Source: Ornithinimicrobium cavernae
GTDB taxonomy: Bacteria > Actinomycetota > Actinomycetes > Actinomycetales > Dermatophilaceae
NCBI RefSeq assembly: GCF_003121625.1
Contig: NZ_QDDJ01000006.1
Location: forward strand, 1-64,000
Direction: 5' to 3'
DNA: 64,000 nt
Under the pieces are notes generated by a model. It saw only the letters and a list, made by a program, of their open reading frames with translations. It ran no database searches and had not been told where the DNA came from. The position numbers and the translations under genes are program-made. Below are positions 43,348-52,465 of the stretch, piece by piece. The first letter of the stretch is position 1. Each line of letters begins with the position of its first letter.

Positions 43348-44210
43348 TGGACACCGCAGCCCAGGACGAGTGGAGCCGGCGCAAGCTGCTGGCGATCCTC
43401 GGAGCGACCTGCCTGGTCGGGCTCGTGCTCCTCCTTGGGCTCGTCCTGGCCGTCCGTGAGGCGCTGGGCGCCTCCGGTGGCGAGGACCTCGCAGCCGACC
43501 CGGCGGTGGTGGTCCCCGCGGGTCTGCCTGGCACTCCTACCGATCCGGACGTGGCCGTCGAGGAGGCCCGTGAGCTGCCCGCAGGGCCGGAACGTCGGGC
43601 CGCCCTGGCCTCCGCCCCGATGCTCTCGGTGCCGCCGGAGGCCTATCGGCAGGGGACGCCGTCCACCACACCGGCACCGGCCATCGAGGTGCCGGTCGCG
43701 ACAACGTCCGGCCCCGCCGGGGTGCGGAGCGGCTTCCCACAGACGCCGGAGGGAGCCGTGGCCCAGCTGGCGGCCATCGACACCACGGTGCTGCACGCCA
43801 TGTCGATCCCCGTCGCACACGACGTGCACGCGGCGTGGTCGCAGCAGGGAGCCGCTCCGGCGGAGGAGTGGGTGATGACCGACAACGTGCGGTCGTTCCT
43901 GGACTCGGCGCGGCAGATGGGACAGACGAAGGGGCCAGGGGTCACCATCACGGCGCAGCCCGTCGGTGGACAGGTCAAGGGGACGGACGGTGACGACTGG
44001 GTCGTCGCGTGCGTGCTCCTGGACATCAGGGCCGTCATCACCGACGAGGCCCGTGTCGCCTACGGCCACTGCGAGGCGATGGCCTGGGACGGCACGAGGT
44101 GGGTCATCGCCGCCGGTCCGAGCGCGGCTCCCGGCCCCTCGACGTGGCCCGGCACCGACCTCGCCGCCGAGGCCGGCTGGCGCACCTGGACCTCGGCCAC
44201 CGGCGACTGA
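43347..44210 (+). CDS. Membrane-anchored protein of the secretion module, possible VirB8-like
   Basis: A 287-residue protein: one membrane helix (LLAILGATCLVGLVLLLGLV) near the N terminus, a Pro/Ala-rich linker, and an extracytoplasmic domain ending WVVACVLLDIRAVITDEARV and YGHCEAMAWDGTRWVIAAGP. A single anchor plus a small beta-rich outer domain is the general layout of VirB8/TcpC-type scaffold proteins, but I cannot claim homology. Start shares a base with the previous stop (TGATG). Confidence 0.65.
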   Translation: MDTAAQDEWSRRKLLAILGATCLVGLVLLLGLVLAVREALGASGGEDLAADPAVVVPAGLPGTPTDPDVAVEEARELPAGPERRAALASAPMLSVPPEAYRQGTPSTTPAPAIEVPVATTSGPAGVRSGFPQTPEGAVAQLAAIDTTVLHAMSIPVAHDVHAAWSQQGAAPAEEWVMTDNVRSFLDSARQMGQTKGPGVTITAQPVGGQVKGTDGDDWVVACVLLDIRAVITDEARVAYGHCEAMAWDGTRWVIAAGPSAAPGPSTWPGTDLAAEAGWRTWTSATGD

Positions 44211-44234
44211 GCACCCTGACAACGAGGAGTAGTC

Positions 44235-45791
44235 GTGTTCGGAATCCCGAATCCCTTTGACTTCCTGGGCGACGGAGCCGCCAAGATCATCGCGGACGGC
44301 TGGACCACCGCGATGGTGGCGATCTGGTCCGCGGGGCTGTGGGTCCTGCGGTGGTGCCTCGGCGTCGTGGACGTGTTCATGACCCCCAACCTCCGCGGCT
44401 GGGGCCCGATGCACGACGCCTACAGCGTGACGCTGTGGCTCGGCCTCGCGGTCATGACGATCCTCACGCTGGTGCAGCTCGGTGCCGCCGCCTTCCGCCG
44501 GGACGGGCAGTCACTGGCCCGGTCCTTCATCGGCGTCGGCCAGTTCGTCGTGGTGTGGGCCGTCTTCATCGGCTACGCCATGGCGGTCGTGCGCGCCTGC
44601 AGCAAGCTGACCACGGGCATCCTCGAGGTGATGTTCGAGGTGAACCTGTGGAGCGCGATGCCCAACCTCATCGCACCTGGCAACTTTGTTCCGGAGGACA
44701 TCACCGACGGCATGCTCGCCACGGTGCTCGGCTTCATGGGGCTGTTCCTGTGGCTGGCAGCCATCGGGCACTTCGTGGTGATGCTCACCAGGTCCGCCGC
44801 CCTCATGGTCATCGTCGTGACCCTCCCGATCGCGGCGGCTGGTCTGTCCTCGGACATCGGACGGGTGTGGTTCTGGAAGTCCGTCCGCTGGTTCCACGCG
44901 GCGGCCCTGACCCCCGTGCTGATGGCTCTGGTCCTCGGGATCGGCGTGAAGATCACGTCCGGCGTGGCGACGCGGCAGGGAGATGACTTCGCCCAGGAGA
45001 TCGGCACGGCCATCCCGGGGGTCTTCCTCATCTGCATCGCCTGTTTCGCTCCGCTGGTGCTGTTCAAGCTGCTGGCCTTCGTCGAGCCGGGGACCAGCTC
45101 GGGCGCCGGCATGCGCGCGGGTCTCGCCGGGGTCGGCGGCGTCCAGGGGCTCCTCTCCGGTGGGGGCGGCTCGAGTGCCGCCTCGAGCACCGACGACCAG
45201 GGGCGCTCGCAGGCCGAGCTCGCCGCCCAGGAGGACACCAGCGCCCGGGCCGCCCAGGCCACGAGCGGTGCGATCAGTGGGGGCAGCAGCGCCATCGCGC
45301 TCGCGGGAGGGCCGGTCGGAGCCGCTGTGGGTGTGGTCGGCGCGGGGGTCGCGCTGGGCCTCAACGCGATGGTCTCCGCAGGCACCAAGGGTGCGGTCGT
45401 GGGGGCGGACCTCACCAACCAGATGGGAGTCGGCACGGACACCTACATCCCGGACGACGGGGCCGGGACCTCCCGCAAGGGACGCAACGACAACTCCCGG
45501 CCCGACAACGACAACGACACGTCGAGGGGGGACGGTGACCACACCGGCGGCGGCGACGACGGAGGCGGCGGCGGGGACGTCCCCGGACAGCAGCTCCCGA
45601 CGTTCCCGGCCAGGTCGGGCGGTGGATCGCCACAGGCGTCCCCGGCCGCCGCTCCGGCCCCCGCTCCCGCCGCCGCCCCGACGGGCGCACCCGCCGGCGC
45701 GGCGGGCGGTGCGGGAGCGGCCGGCGCAGGCGGTGCCGGGGCGGCCGGCGCGGGCGGTGCAGCAGCCGCCGTCCCGGTCGTGCCGGTCTGA
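44235..45791 (+). CDS. TrbL/VirB6-like polytopic membrane protein
   Basis: A 518-residue protein with about six to seven membrane helices in the first 300 residues (for example LWLGLAVMTILTLVQLGAAA and MLTRSAALMVIVVTLPIAAA) followed by a long cytosolic or outer tail that is Gly/Ala/Ser rich, then acidic and Asn-rich, and ends in repeated GAAGAGGAGAAGAGG. The helix part matches VirB6/TrbL-like channel proteins of type IV secretion systems. GTG at 44235 follows GAGGAG. Confidence 0.75.
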   Translation: MFGIPNPFDFLGDGAAKIIADGWTTAMVAIWSAGLWVLRWCLGVVDVFMTPNLRGWGPMHDAYSVTLWLGLAVMTILTLVQLGAAAFRRDGQSLARSFIGVGQFVVVWAVFIGYAMAVVRACSKLTTGILEVMFEVNLWSAMPNLIAPGNFVPEDITDGMLATVLGFMGLFLWLAAIGHFVVMLTRSAALMVIVVTLPIAAAGLSSDIGRVWFWKSVRWFHAAALTPVLMALVLGIGVKITSGVATRQGDDFAQEIGTAIPGVFLICIACFAPLVLFKLLAFVEPGTSSGAGMRAGLAGVGGVQGLLSGGGGSSAASSTDDQGRSQAELAAQEDTSARAAQATSGAISGGSSAIALAGGPVGAAVGVVGAGVALGLNAMVSAGTKGAVVGADLTNQMGVGTDTYIPDDGAGTSRKGRNDNSRPDNDNDTSRGDGDHTGGGDDGGGGGDVPGQQLPTFPARSGGGSPQASPAAAPAPAPAAAPTGAPAGAAGGAGAAGAGGAGAAGAGGAAAAVPVVPV

Positions 45792-45864
45792 TCACCACCA
45801 TCCCTGACGTCCTCGGACGTCCCCACACCTCCACCGACACACGACGAGAAGGGCAGGAGCGGAG

Positions 45865-47367
45865 ATGACGGTCTACTCGGACTACTCCCGCGCACGCATC
45901 GGCTGGTTCTTTGGTCTCTCGGGCCCGCAGCTGGCCACCGTGAGCCTCATGGTGCTGCCGGTCGTGATCTCCATCTCGAAGCAGGCCTGGGCCTCGGCCG
46001 GTCTCTTTCTGCTGCTGTGGGCCGCCGTCGTGGCTGTGACCGTCGTCCCGGTGCAGGGACGGTCGGTGACGGGCTGGCTGGTCGCCTCGGTGAAGTTCGC
46101 GTTCGGGGGGCTGGCCAGGTGGACCCGGTTCCGGTCCCGGGCCGGGACCGGGCGCGCGCGTGACCTGGACGAGGTCGACCTACCGGGCGTCATGCAGGGC
46201 ATGGAGATCCACGAGGGACCGCCGAGCGGCCACACCTACAAGCGGATAGCGATCATCCAGAACCACGCCACGCGCACGTGGGCGGTCACCGCCCGCATCG
46301 TGCACCCGGGTCTGGGCCTCTGTGAGGGCGAGGATCGCGACCGCTACGGCAACGGCCTGTCCGAGCTGCTCGACGTGGCGGTGCGCACCGAGCTGGTGGA
46401 CGAGGTGCTGCTGCTGGTCCGCACCGTTCCTGAGGACGGCGCGGAGCGCGAGCAGTGGGTCCGCCGCCACCGGCGCCCGACGGGGCCGGTCGCGGCCCGA
46501 CGGATCAACGACGACCTGCAGACCTCCCTGACCTCTGCGGCGGTCCGGACCGAGGCGTTCTTCACCTTCGTCGTGCCCGAGACGAGGCTGGCCAAGGTGG
46601 CCAAGGAAGCCGGCGGCGGCCTCAACGGCCGGGCCCGGGCGCTGTATGCCGTGGCCTCCGAGCTGGAGGGGCACCTGCGGGGTGGCCTGGGTGTGGACGA
46701 TGTCGACTGGCTGACCAGCCCCGAGCTGGCGATCGCGTGCCGGACGGGGTTCGCGCCCGGGGACCGCGCCTCGATCGTGGAGGCACTGGGGGCGCGGGAG
46801 ACCGACCCGTCGGTGAACGCCGACGTGCCCTGGGCCATGGCCGGGCCGTCCGGCGCCGACCCGGCGCCGCGGCACTACTCCCACGACGCGTGGAACTCGG
46901 TCAGCGCGACGCTCAAGCTGCCCGTGAAGGGTGCGGCCATGGGTGCCCTGGCTCCGGTCCTGTCAGCCCGCGAGGAGGGGGAGCGGCGCAGCTTCGTCGT
47001 CTGCTACCCGGTCGTCTCCACCTCCCGGGCAGACCGTCAGTCGAGCAACGCGGAGTGGGCCGCCGACATGGGCGAGGAGCTCCGGACCAAGGCGAAGATG
47101 AAGCAGCGCACGCGGTCCCGGGACGAGGCGGACAAGGTGCGTCGCCTGGAGGCCAAGATGGCTCGCGGCAACTCGATGACCGAGCCCTACGCGGTCGCCA
47201 CCGTCACGGTCCCCAAGACGGTGCGGGCGGCCGAGGCGGGCCGCCGGCTCGACTCGGCGATCCGGCGCGCCGGGTTCGCGCCCCTGCGGCTCGACCTCGC
47301 CCACGACGTGGCCTTCGCCACCTCCACCGTGCCGATGGGCGTCAGCCTGGCCCGGCAGGGGGGCTGA
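45865..47367 (+). CDS. PrgI/SCO6880 family secretion protein
   Basis: A 500-residue protein. Residues 10-85 form a PrgI-type two-helix membrane unit (IGWFFGLSGPQLATVSLMVL). The rest is a soluble domain (residues 100-500) with YKRIAIIQNHATRTWAVTAR and EAFFTFVVPETRLAKVAKEA that corresponds to the SCO6880 family and to the N-terminal part of VirB4 proteins. The ATPase core is in the next gene, 4 bases on, so together they would make one complete PrgI-VirB4 unit. RBS GGAGCGGAG. Confidence 0.85.
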   Translation: MTVYSDYSRARIGWFFGLSGPQLATVSLMVLPVVISISKQAWASAGLFLLLWAAVVAVTVVPVQGRSVTGWLVASVKFAFGGLARWTRFRSRAGTGRARDLDEVDLPGVMQGMEIHEGPPSGHTYKRIAIIQNHATRTWAVTARIVHPGLGLCEGEDRDRYGNGLSELLDVAVRTELVDEVLLLVRTVPEDGAEREQWVRRHRRPTGPVAARRINDDLQTSLTSAAVRTEAFFTFVVPETRLAKVAKEAGGGLNGRARALYAVASELEGHLRGGLGVDDVDWLTSPELAIACRTGFAPGDRASIVEALGARETDPSVNADVPWAMAGPSGADPAPRHYSHDAWNSVSATLKLPVKGAAMGALAPVLSAREEGERRSFVVCYPVVSTSRADRQSSNAEWAADMGEELRTKAKMKQRTRSRDEADKVRRLEAKMARGNSMTEPYAVATVTVPKTVRAAEAGRRLDSAIRRAGFAPLRLDLAHDVAFATSTVPMGVSLARQGG

Positions 47368-47371
47368 GTCC

Positions 47372-48922
47372 ATGACGACCAGGACCCCGGCCCGCCCCCG
47401 TCCGCGTCGGAACGCCGCCGGACGCGATGTGTCCACGCTCCTGTCCGACTTCGGGCACGACCTGCCGACCGTCCCGGCGGCGACCAAGACACCGAAGGAG
47501 GCGCGGGTCTTTCGTCCCGTCCCGCGAGCGGGGCAGCGCAGCAGAGGACGCGGCTGGACCCCGGCCCGGGCCGCAGTCGCGCGGTGGCGGATGACCAGTG
47601 ACCAGGCGCCGGCCCTGTGGCCCCTCATCGCGACACCGGGCCTGCCGCCCACCGGAGCCCAGATCGGGATCGACATGCTGGCCGGCTCGGCGTTCTACTG
47701 CGACCCGCTGGGCTGGGTGCTGCGCGATGACGTGCCCGTCACCAACCCCAACATCATGTGCTTCGGCAAGCCGGGCACCGGCAAGTCCGGCACCACCAAG
47801 GCGTTCTGCCTCCGGATGATGGACTTCGGCTACCGGTCCCTCATCCTGGGTGACACCAAGGACGAGTACGAGGCCCTGTGCCGCTATCTCGGGGTCGAGC
47901 CGATCTCCCTCGGGCCGGGCCTGGCCGCACGGGTCAACCCCCTGGCGATCGGTCCCCTGGCGATGGGATGGGAGAGGCTGGACGCGGCGGAGGCACAGTC
48001 CCGCGCGGCCATCGTGTTCGGTCGGTGGCTGACCCTGGTCCGGGGGCTGGTCGGCTCGCAGCGGATCGGCGAGCTGCGGGTGCCGTTCGGCCCGACCGAC
48101 GAGGTCGTGGTCAAGACGGCACTTGCCGAGCTCACCGGTTACTCGCGGGGGGCGACCACGTTGACGGAGACCACGATCCCGGCCCTCTGGCAGGCTCTGG
48201 ACAACCCCACCGACGAGCTGGTCGCGGCGTGTCGTTTCTCGTCCGTGCGGCACTTCCTGGACCACACGCGGCTGTTGCGCGATGCCCTCGGGCAGCTCGT
48301 CGACGGTGCGCTGGCCGGGCTGTTCGACGAGCACACCAACATCGAGATCGACTGGACCGCGCCGATCCAGTCGCTGTCGCTCTCCCGGCTGCGGCCGCTG
48401 GGGGACGAGGCGGTGGGCATCGCCCTCACCTGCCTCAACTCGTGGGGCCGGGGTATCCGCGAGGTGGCGGGTGCCGGTGACCTGCGCATCGTCGTGCGCG
48501 ACGAGTCCTGGCTGCAGCTGCGCCTCGGCCCCGAGGCGGTCAAGAGCTTCGACGCCGACCTGCGGCTGTCCCGTGGCGTGGCCGGGCGGGGTGGCGACAT
48601 CCAGTACGCCGTCGCGCACAAACCGTCCGACCTGCTGTCGGCGGGTGACCAGGGATCTCAGGCACAGACCATCGCCAAGGACCTGCTGCACCTGGCCGAC
48701 ATCAAGATCCTGCACGGTCAGCGGACCGGGGTCGCCAGCGAGCTGGACCAGATGCTCGGGCTGGGGCCCCTCGCCCGCGACGTCATCACGGGATGGGCGA
48801 TGCAGGCCAAGGGCCGCGCCCTGTGGCAGGTCGGTGAGCGGTCCTACCAGGTGCAGACGGTGCTCCACCCGGACGAGGCCAACCTGACCTACACCAACGA
48901 GGCCATCGAGGGTGCGCGGTAG
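47372..48922 (+). CDS. VirB4-like secretion ATPase (ATPase half)
   Basis: A 516-residue ATPase. Walker A is FGKPGTGKSGTTKAF at about residues 130-144, preceded by NIMC and the VirB4-type DMLAGSAFYCDPLGW; IVVRDESWLQLRLG is the Walker B region (VRDE). It lacks the N-terminal domain of full VirB4, which appears as the preceding SCO6880-type protein. It powers substrate or pilus movement at the inner face of the membrane. Confidence 0.88.
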   Translation: MTTRTPARPRPRRNAAGRDVSTLLSDFGHDLPTVPAATKTPKEARVFRPVPRAGQRSRGRGWTPARAAVARWRMTSDQAPALWPLIATPGLPPTGAQIGIDMLAGSAFYCDPLGWVLRDDVPVTNPNIMCFGKPGTGKSGTTKAFCLRMMDFGYRSLILGDTKDEYEALCRYLGVEPISLGPGLAARVNPLAIGPLAMGWERLDAAEAQSRAAIVFGRWLTLVRGLVGSQRIGELRVPFGPTDEVVVKTALAELTGYSRGATTLTETTIPALWQALDNPTDELVAACRFSSVRHFLDHTRLLRDALGQLVDGALAGLFDEHTNIEIDWTAPIQSLSLSRLRPLGDEAVGIALTCLNSWGRGIREVAGAGDLRIVVRDESWLQLRLGPEAVKSFDADLRLSRGVAGRGGDIQYAVAHKPSDLLSAGDQGSQAQTIAKDLLHLADIKILHGQRTGVASELDQMLGLGPLARDVITGWAMQAKGRALWQVGERSYQVQTVLHPDEANLTYTNEAIEGAR

Positions 48923-48925
48923 GTC

Positions 48926-50533
48926 ATGAAGGGCATCGCGATCGGGCTGGTTGTCGTCCTGGCCTTCTTCTTCGGCATCCCGTTGGGGCTCGTGCTGATC
49001 ATGACGACCGTCGCGGCCCCGGCGCTGGGGGAGGAGTACCGCACCCAGTACTGCGAGGGCGCGATCCCACCCACCGGGGAGTGGCGGCCACCGTTCCAGC
49101 AGGAGTACACCGTCACCTCCGGGTTCGGGGACCGGTTCCACCCGATCGACCACGAGTGGCGACTCCACTCGGGCATCGACCTGGTGTCCCTGCCCGGACC
49201 CGGACCGGTCGTGGCGGCGTCCGCCGGTCGGGTGACCTTCTCTGGCTGGGCCGGTAGCGGCGGGAACAGTGTGTCGATCGAGCACGCCGGCGGCATCGTC
49301 ACCAGGTACCACCACATGGCCAACCCGAGCAGCCTCGCCGTGGGTGACCCCGTCTACTCGGGGCAGCAGGTGGGGATGGAGGGCACGACCGGCTCGAGCA
49401 CCGGCAACCACCTCCACTTCGAGGTCTGGGTCAACGGGGAACCGGTCGACCCCGCACCCTTCATGCTCGCCCGTGGGGCCGCCCTCAACGGCTCCGCGGT
49501 CGCGCCGAGCCCGCCACCCGGTGAGGGCCCTGAACCGGAGCTGCCCGAGGACGGAGAGGGCGGGATCGGCTTCGAGCTGCCGCCTCCGGGGGAACCGCGC
49601 CAGGCGTCCCTGAACAACCCGCCGACCCCGATCCCGGCCGGCATCGAGACGTTGTACCGCGAGGCGGCCGCCGAGTACAACCTGCCCTGGGCGCTGCTGG
49701 CCGGGATCGGCATGGAGGAGACCAACCACGGCCGGAACACCGCCACCAGCTCGGCGGGGGCCCAGGGCATGATGCAGTTCATGCCCGCCACCTGGGCGAG
49801 CTACGGCGTGGACGGGAACGGGGACGGCGTCGCGGACATCCACAATGACGCCGACAGCGCGTACTCTGCGGCGAACTACCTGGTCGCCTCGGGTGTCATG
49901 GACGGCCCACAGGGAGTCCGGGACGCGCTGTGGGCCTACAACCACGCGGACTGGTACGTCAACGACGTGCTCTACTACGCCGCGGCCTACGGCGGTGGCC
50001 TGGTCCTGGCCGAGGGCGTCGACTGTGGTCCGGGCAGCGAGGTCGGCAACCCCAACCTGCCCCCGATCGACAACGCGCGGGTCGAGAAGATGCTCACGTT
50101 CGCCGGCAACCAGGTCGGGGACTCCTACATCATGGGCGCCAACGGGCCGAACGCCTGGGACTGCTCCAGCCTGACGATGACGGCGCTGGCGCACATCGGC
50201 ATCACCTCACCCCGGACAGCGGGGGCCCAGCGCGACTGGCTGGCCGCGGGCAACGGCTTCCGGGTGCCGGTGGAGGAGGCGCAGCCGGGCGACCTGCTCT
50301 TCTGGGACTCCTACCTGGGACCGAACCAGATCGGGCATGTCGCGCTCGTCTGGGACCCGGCCACGAAGACCACGATCGAGGCAGCCAACCCCTCTCTCGG
50401 CGTCGGGCACTTCTCCTACGCCGACAACCTGGACAACAACATCTTCGAGGTGTGGCGCGTCGGCTCGATCTCGGACTCGCCGAAGACCCCGGCGCAACCG
50501 ATGAGTCTCACAGGCCATGCCGAGGGGCATTAG
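48926..50533 (+). CDS. Three-domain murein hydrolase: M23 peptidase, lytic transglycosylase, NlpC/P60
   Basis: A 535-residue exported enzyme anchored by an N-terminal helix (IGLVVVLAFFFGIPLGLVLI). Domain 1 (about 55-190): M23 metallopeptidase with HSGIDL and HLHFEV metal sites. Domain 2 (about 240-365): transglycosylase with catalytic Glu in GMEETNHGR and SAGAQGMMQFMPATW. Domain 3 (about 385-520): NlpC/P60 with the catalytic Cys in AWDCSSLTM, His in QIGHVALV. It would open peptidoglycan for the secretion apparatus, as VirB1/TcpG-type enzymes do. All three sets of catalytic residues look intact. Confidence 0.9.
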   Translation: MKGIAIGLVVVLAFFFGIPLGLVLIMTTVAAPALGEEYRTQYCEGAIPPTGEWRPPFQQEYTVTSGFGDRFHPIDHEWRLHSGIDLVSLPGPGPVVAASAGRVTFSGWAGSGGNSVSIEHAGGIVTRYHHMANPSSLAVGDPVYSGQQVGMEGTTGSSTGNHLHFEVWVNGEPVDPAPFMLARGAALNGSAVAPSPPPGEGPEPELPEDGEGGIGFELPPPGEPRQASLNNPPTPIPAGIETLYREAAAEYNLPWALLAGIGMEETNHGRNTATSSAGAQGMMQFMPATWASYGVDGNGDGVADIHNDADSAYSAANYLVASGVMDGPQGVRDALWAYNHADWYVNDVLYYAAAYGGGLVLAEGVDCGPGSEVGNPNLPPIDNARVEKMLTFAGNQVGDSYIMGANGPNAWDCSSLTMTALAHIGITSPRTAGAQRDWLAAGNGFRVPVEEAQPGDLLFWDSYLGPNQIGHVALVWDPATKTTIEAANPSLGVGHFSYADNLDNNIFEVWRVGSISDSPKTPAQPMSLTGHAEGH

Positions 50534-50561
50534 GCAACCAGGAACGAGAAGGGAGACCTAC

Positions 50562-51020
50562 ATGCAGCGCGACCGGAGGCACAATCCGTACCCCTTCACC
50601 TGGGAGATCCCGGTGGCCATCGGGTGCGGTGTCCTCCTGCTCGCTGTGCTGGGGGCCCACGCCGGCCGGACAGCGGCCAACCTGGTGGCGGGAGGCGGTC
50701 TGACCTTCCCCGCCCCGGAGAAGGTCCTCGGCAGCCTGGGGGCGCTGCTGCAGGGCGACGCCGGGGCGGGTCTGAGCGTCGTCCCCGCACAGGTCGCCGG
50801 GCAGGGTGCTCTCTGGGGTTGGATGGCGGCCTCGGAGGTGCTGGTCCTGGTGTTGTCTGCCTGGGCGGTCGCGGCGATCCTGCGGCGGTGGGGACCGGGG
50901 CGCGTGCGGGGCATGGCGAGCCGGAGCGAGGCCCGCGAGCTCCTCGGGGTGCAGCGGCTGCGCAGGGCACGCGCCGTCGTGCGTCCCGACCTCTACGGCC
51001 GACAGGGGACAGGTCGATGA
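50562..51020 (+). CDS. Two-helix membrane module of a split coupling protein (TraG N-terminal part)
   Basis: A 152-residue protein with two membrane helices (IPVAIGCGVLLLAVLGAHAG and WMAASEVLVLVLSAWAVAAI) and a cytosolic tail MASRSEARELLGVQRLRRAR, a stretch that in undivided Gram-positive TraG proteins links the membrane part to the ATPase. The ATPase follows with an ATGA overlap, so both halves probably work together. RBS GAAGGGAG. Confidence 0.75.
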   Translation: MQRDRRHNPYPFTWEIPVAIGCGVLLLAVLGAHAGRTAANLVAGGGLTFPAPEKVLGSLGALLQGDAGAGLSVVPAQVAGQGALWGWMAASEVLVLVLSAWAVAAILRRWGPGRVRGMASRSEARELLGVQRLRRARAVVRPDLYGRQGTGR

Positions 51021-52465
51021 GCCGGTTCGACCCGCGCGACGTGGGCTGGCACCTGGGCCGTTCCCGGGACCCCCGGGGCACGGACCTCTGGGTGCCCTGG
51101 GACCGGACCACCGGTGTCATCGGGCCGCAGGGGTCGGGCAAGACCCTCGACCTGCTGACGCCCGCGCTCCTCGACGCCCCCGGTGCGGCCCTGGTGACCC
51201 TCACCAAGCCGGACGACCTGCTGCTGACGTTCACCGAACGGGCGTCCGACGGCCGCCCCTGCGTCGTGCTCGACCCGTTCGGCCTGGTGCCCGGACTGCC
51301 GGAGCTCCTGTGGGACCCGATCGCCGGGTGTGTGGACCCGATGGTGGCCGAGCGCCGTGCCAAGGCCTTCACCGCCGGCACGGTCAAGGGCGCGGTGGCG
51401 GAGGGACACGGGGACCAGGCGGCCAGGTTCTATGCCGCCGAGGCCGCCAAGGTGATACAGGCCTACTTCCACGCCGCTGCCCTGACCGGGCGGACGCTGG
51501 AGGACGTCCTGGCCTGGGTCGCCAACCCGCTCAACGCCCACGAGCCCGGGGAGATCCTGCGCGAGCACCCGCACGCCGCCCGGTTCTGGCACGGGCTCCT
51601 CCACGGGGCCCTGCACGGCGACGACCGGACGGCAGGCAACACCACCACGACGGTGCAGCAGGCGCTGTCCCTGTTCTTCCAGGCGCCGATCCGGCGCCGC
51701 TGCGTCCCCGGGCCGGGGCGGCCGGCCACCGACCTGGACGAGGTGATCGCCCGCGGCGGGACGATCTACCTGCTCGGTCGTGAGGACCCGTACGCCTCGG
51801 CGTCCCCCCTGATGACGGCGCTCGCCGAGCACGTCCTGGACACCGCGCTGCGGGCCGCGCAGGTGTCCCCCTGGGGACGGCTGTGTCCCCCCATGCTGGC
51901 CTGCCTGGACGAGCTGCCGTCGACCGCGCCCCTGCCCACGCTGAGGACCCGGATGGCCAACGAGCGGGCTCTCGGGCTGTCCTTCATCTGGGCCGCGCAG
52001 ACCCGGGCGCAGCTGGACGCGATCTTCGGACAGCAGGAGGCCCGGGCAGTGCTCGGGCTGACCAACAACCTCGTCCTCTTCGGCGGGTCCAAGGACGTGA
52101 CGTTCAACAACGAGATGTCCGACCTGATCGGCAAGGTCCGGGTCGGGCGCACCCAGTGGAGCACCGGTGAGCGGTCGGGACGGAGCATGTCCGGCGAGGA
52201 CATCGCCGTGCTGACCGGCTCCGAGATCCGCCAGCTGCCGGAACGTCACGCGCTCGTCGTGTCCGAGAACGGCAAACCGATCATCGCGCGGCTCAACCGG
52301 TGCCTCGACGGCCGGGCGGGCAAGCGCCTGCTCGCCGCCCAGAGCGGGCTGAGGGCCCAGCTCGTGCAGCGGCGGGGAGCGGACGTCACGGCGGAGGCGC
52401 GCACGATCGCGGCCCTGGCCGAGGCACGCCGCCTGCACCTCGAGCGGAGCGGGGTGGACCGGTGA
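51017..52465 (+). CDS. VirD4/TraG-type coupling ATPase
   Basis: A 482-residue ATPase that would hand substrates to the channel. It starts almost directly with the ATPase: DRTTGVIGPQGSGKTLDLLT (Walker A at residues 36-43), MLACLDELPSTAPLPTL (Walker B) and IWAAQTRAQLDAIFGQQEA, all typical of TraG/VirD4. It has no membrane helix of its own. No relaxase gene is near. GTGA overlap with the next gene. Confidence 0.9.
   Translation: MSRFDPRDVGWHLGRSRDPRGTDLWVPWDRTTGVIGPQGSGKTLDLLTPALLDAPGAALVTLTKPDDLLLTFTERASDGRPCVVLDPFGLVPGLPELLWDPIAGCVDPMVAERRAKAFTAGTVKGAVAEGHGDQAARFYAAEAAKVIQAYFHAAALTGRTLEDVLAWVANPLNAHEPGEILREHPHAARFWHGLLHGALHGDDRTAGNTTTTVQQALSLFFQAPIRRRCVPGPGRPATDLDEVIARGGTIYLLGREDPYASASPLMTALAEHVLDTALRAAQVSPWGRLCPPMLACLDELPSTAPLPTLRTRMANERALGLSFIWAAQTRAQLDAIFGQQEARAVLGLTNNLVLFGGSKDVTFNNEMSDLIGKVRVGRTQWSTGERSGRSMSGEDIAVLTGSEIRQLPERHALVVSENGKPIIARLNRCLDGRAGKRLLAAQSGLRAQLVQRRGADVTAEARTIAALAEARRLHLERSGVDR

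Noticed and set aside
47372-48922. Frameshifted or truncated VirB4
   Set aside because: The missing N-terminal domain is accounted for by the preceding intact SCO6880-type gene, and the spacing is that of a normal operon.
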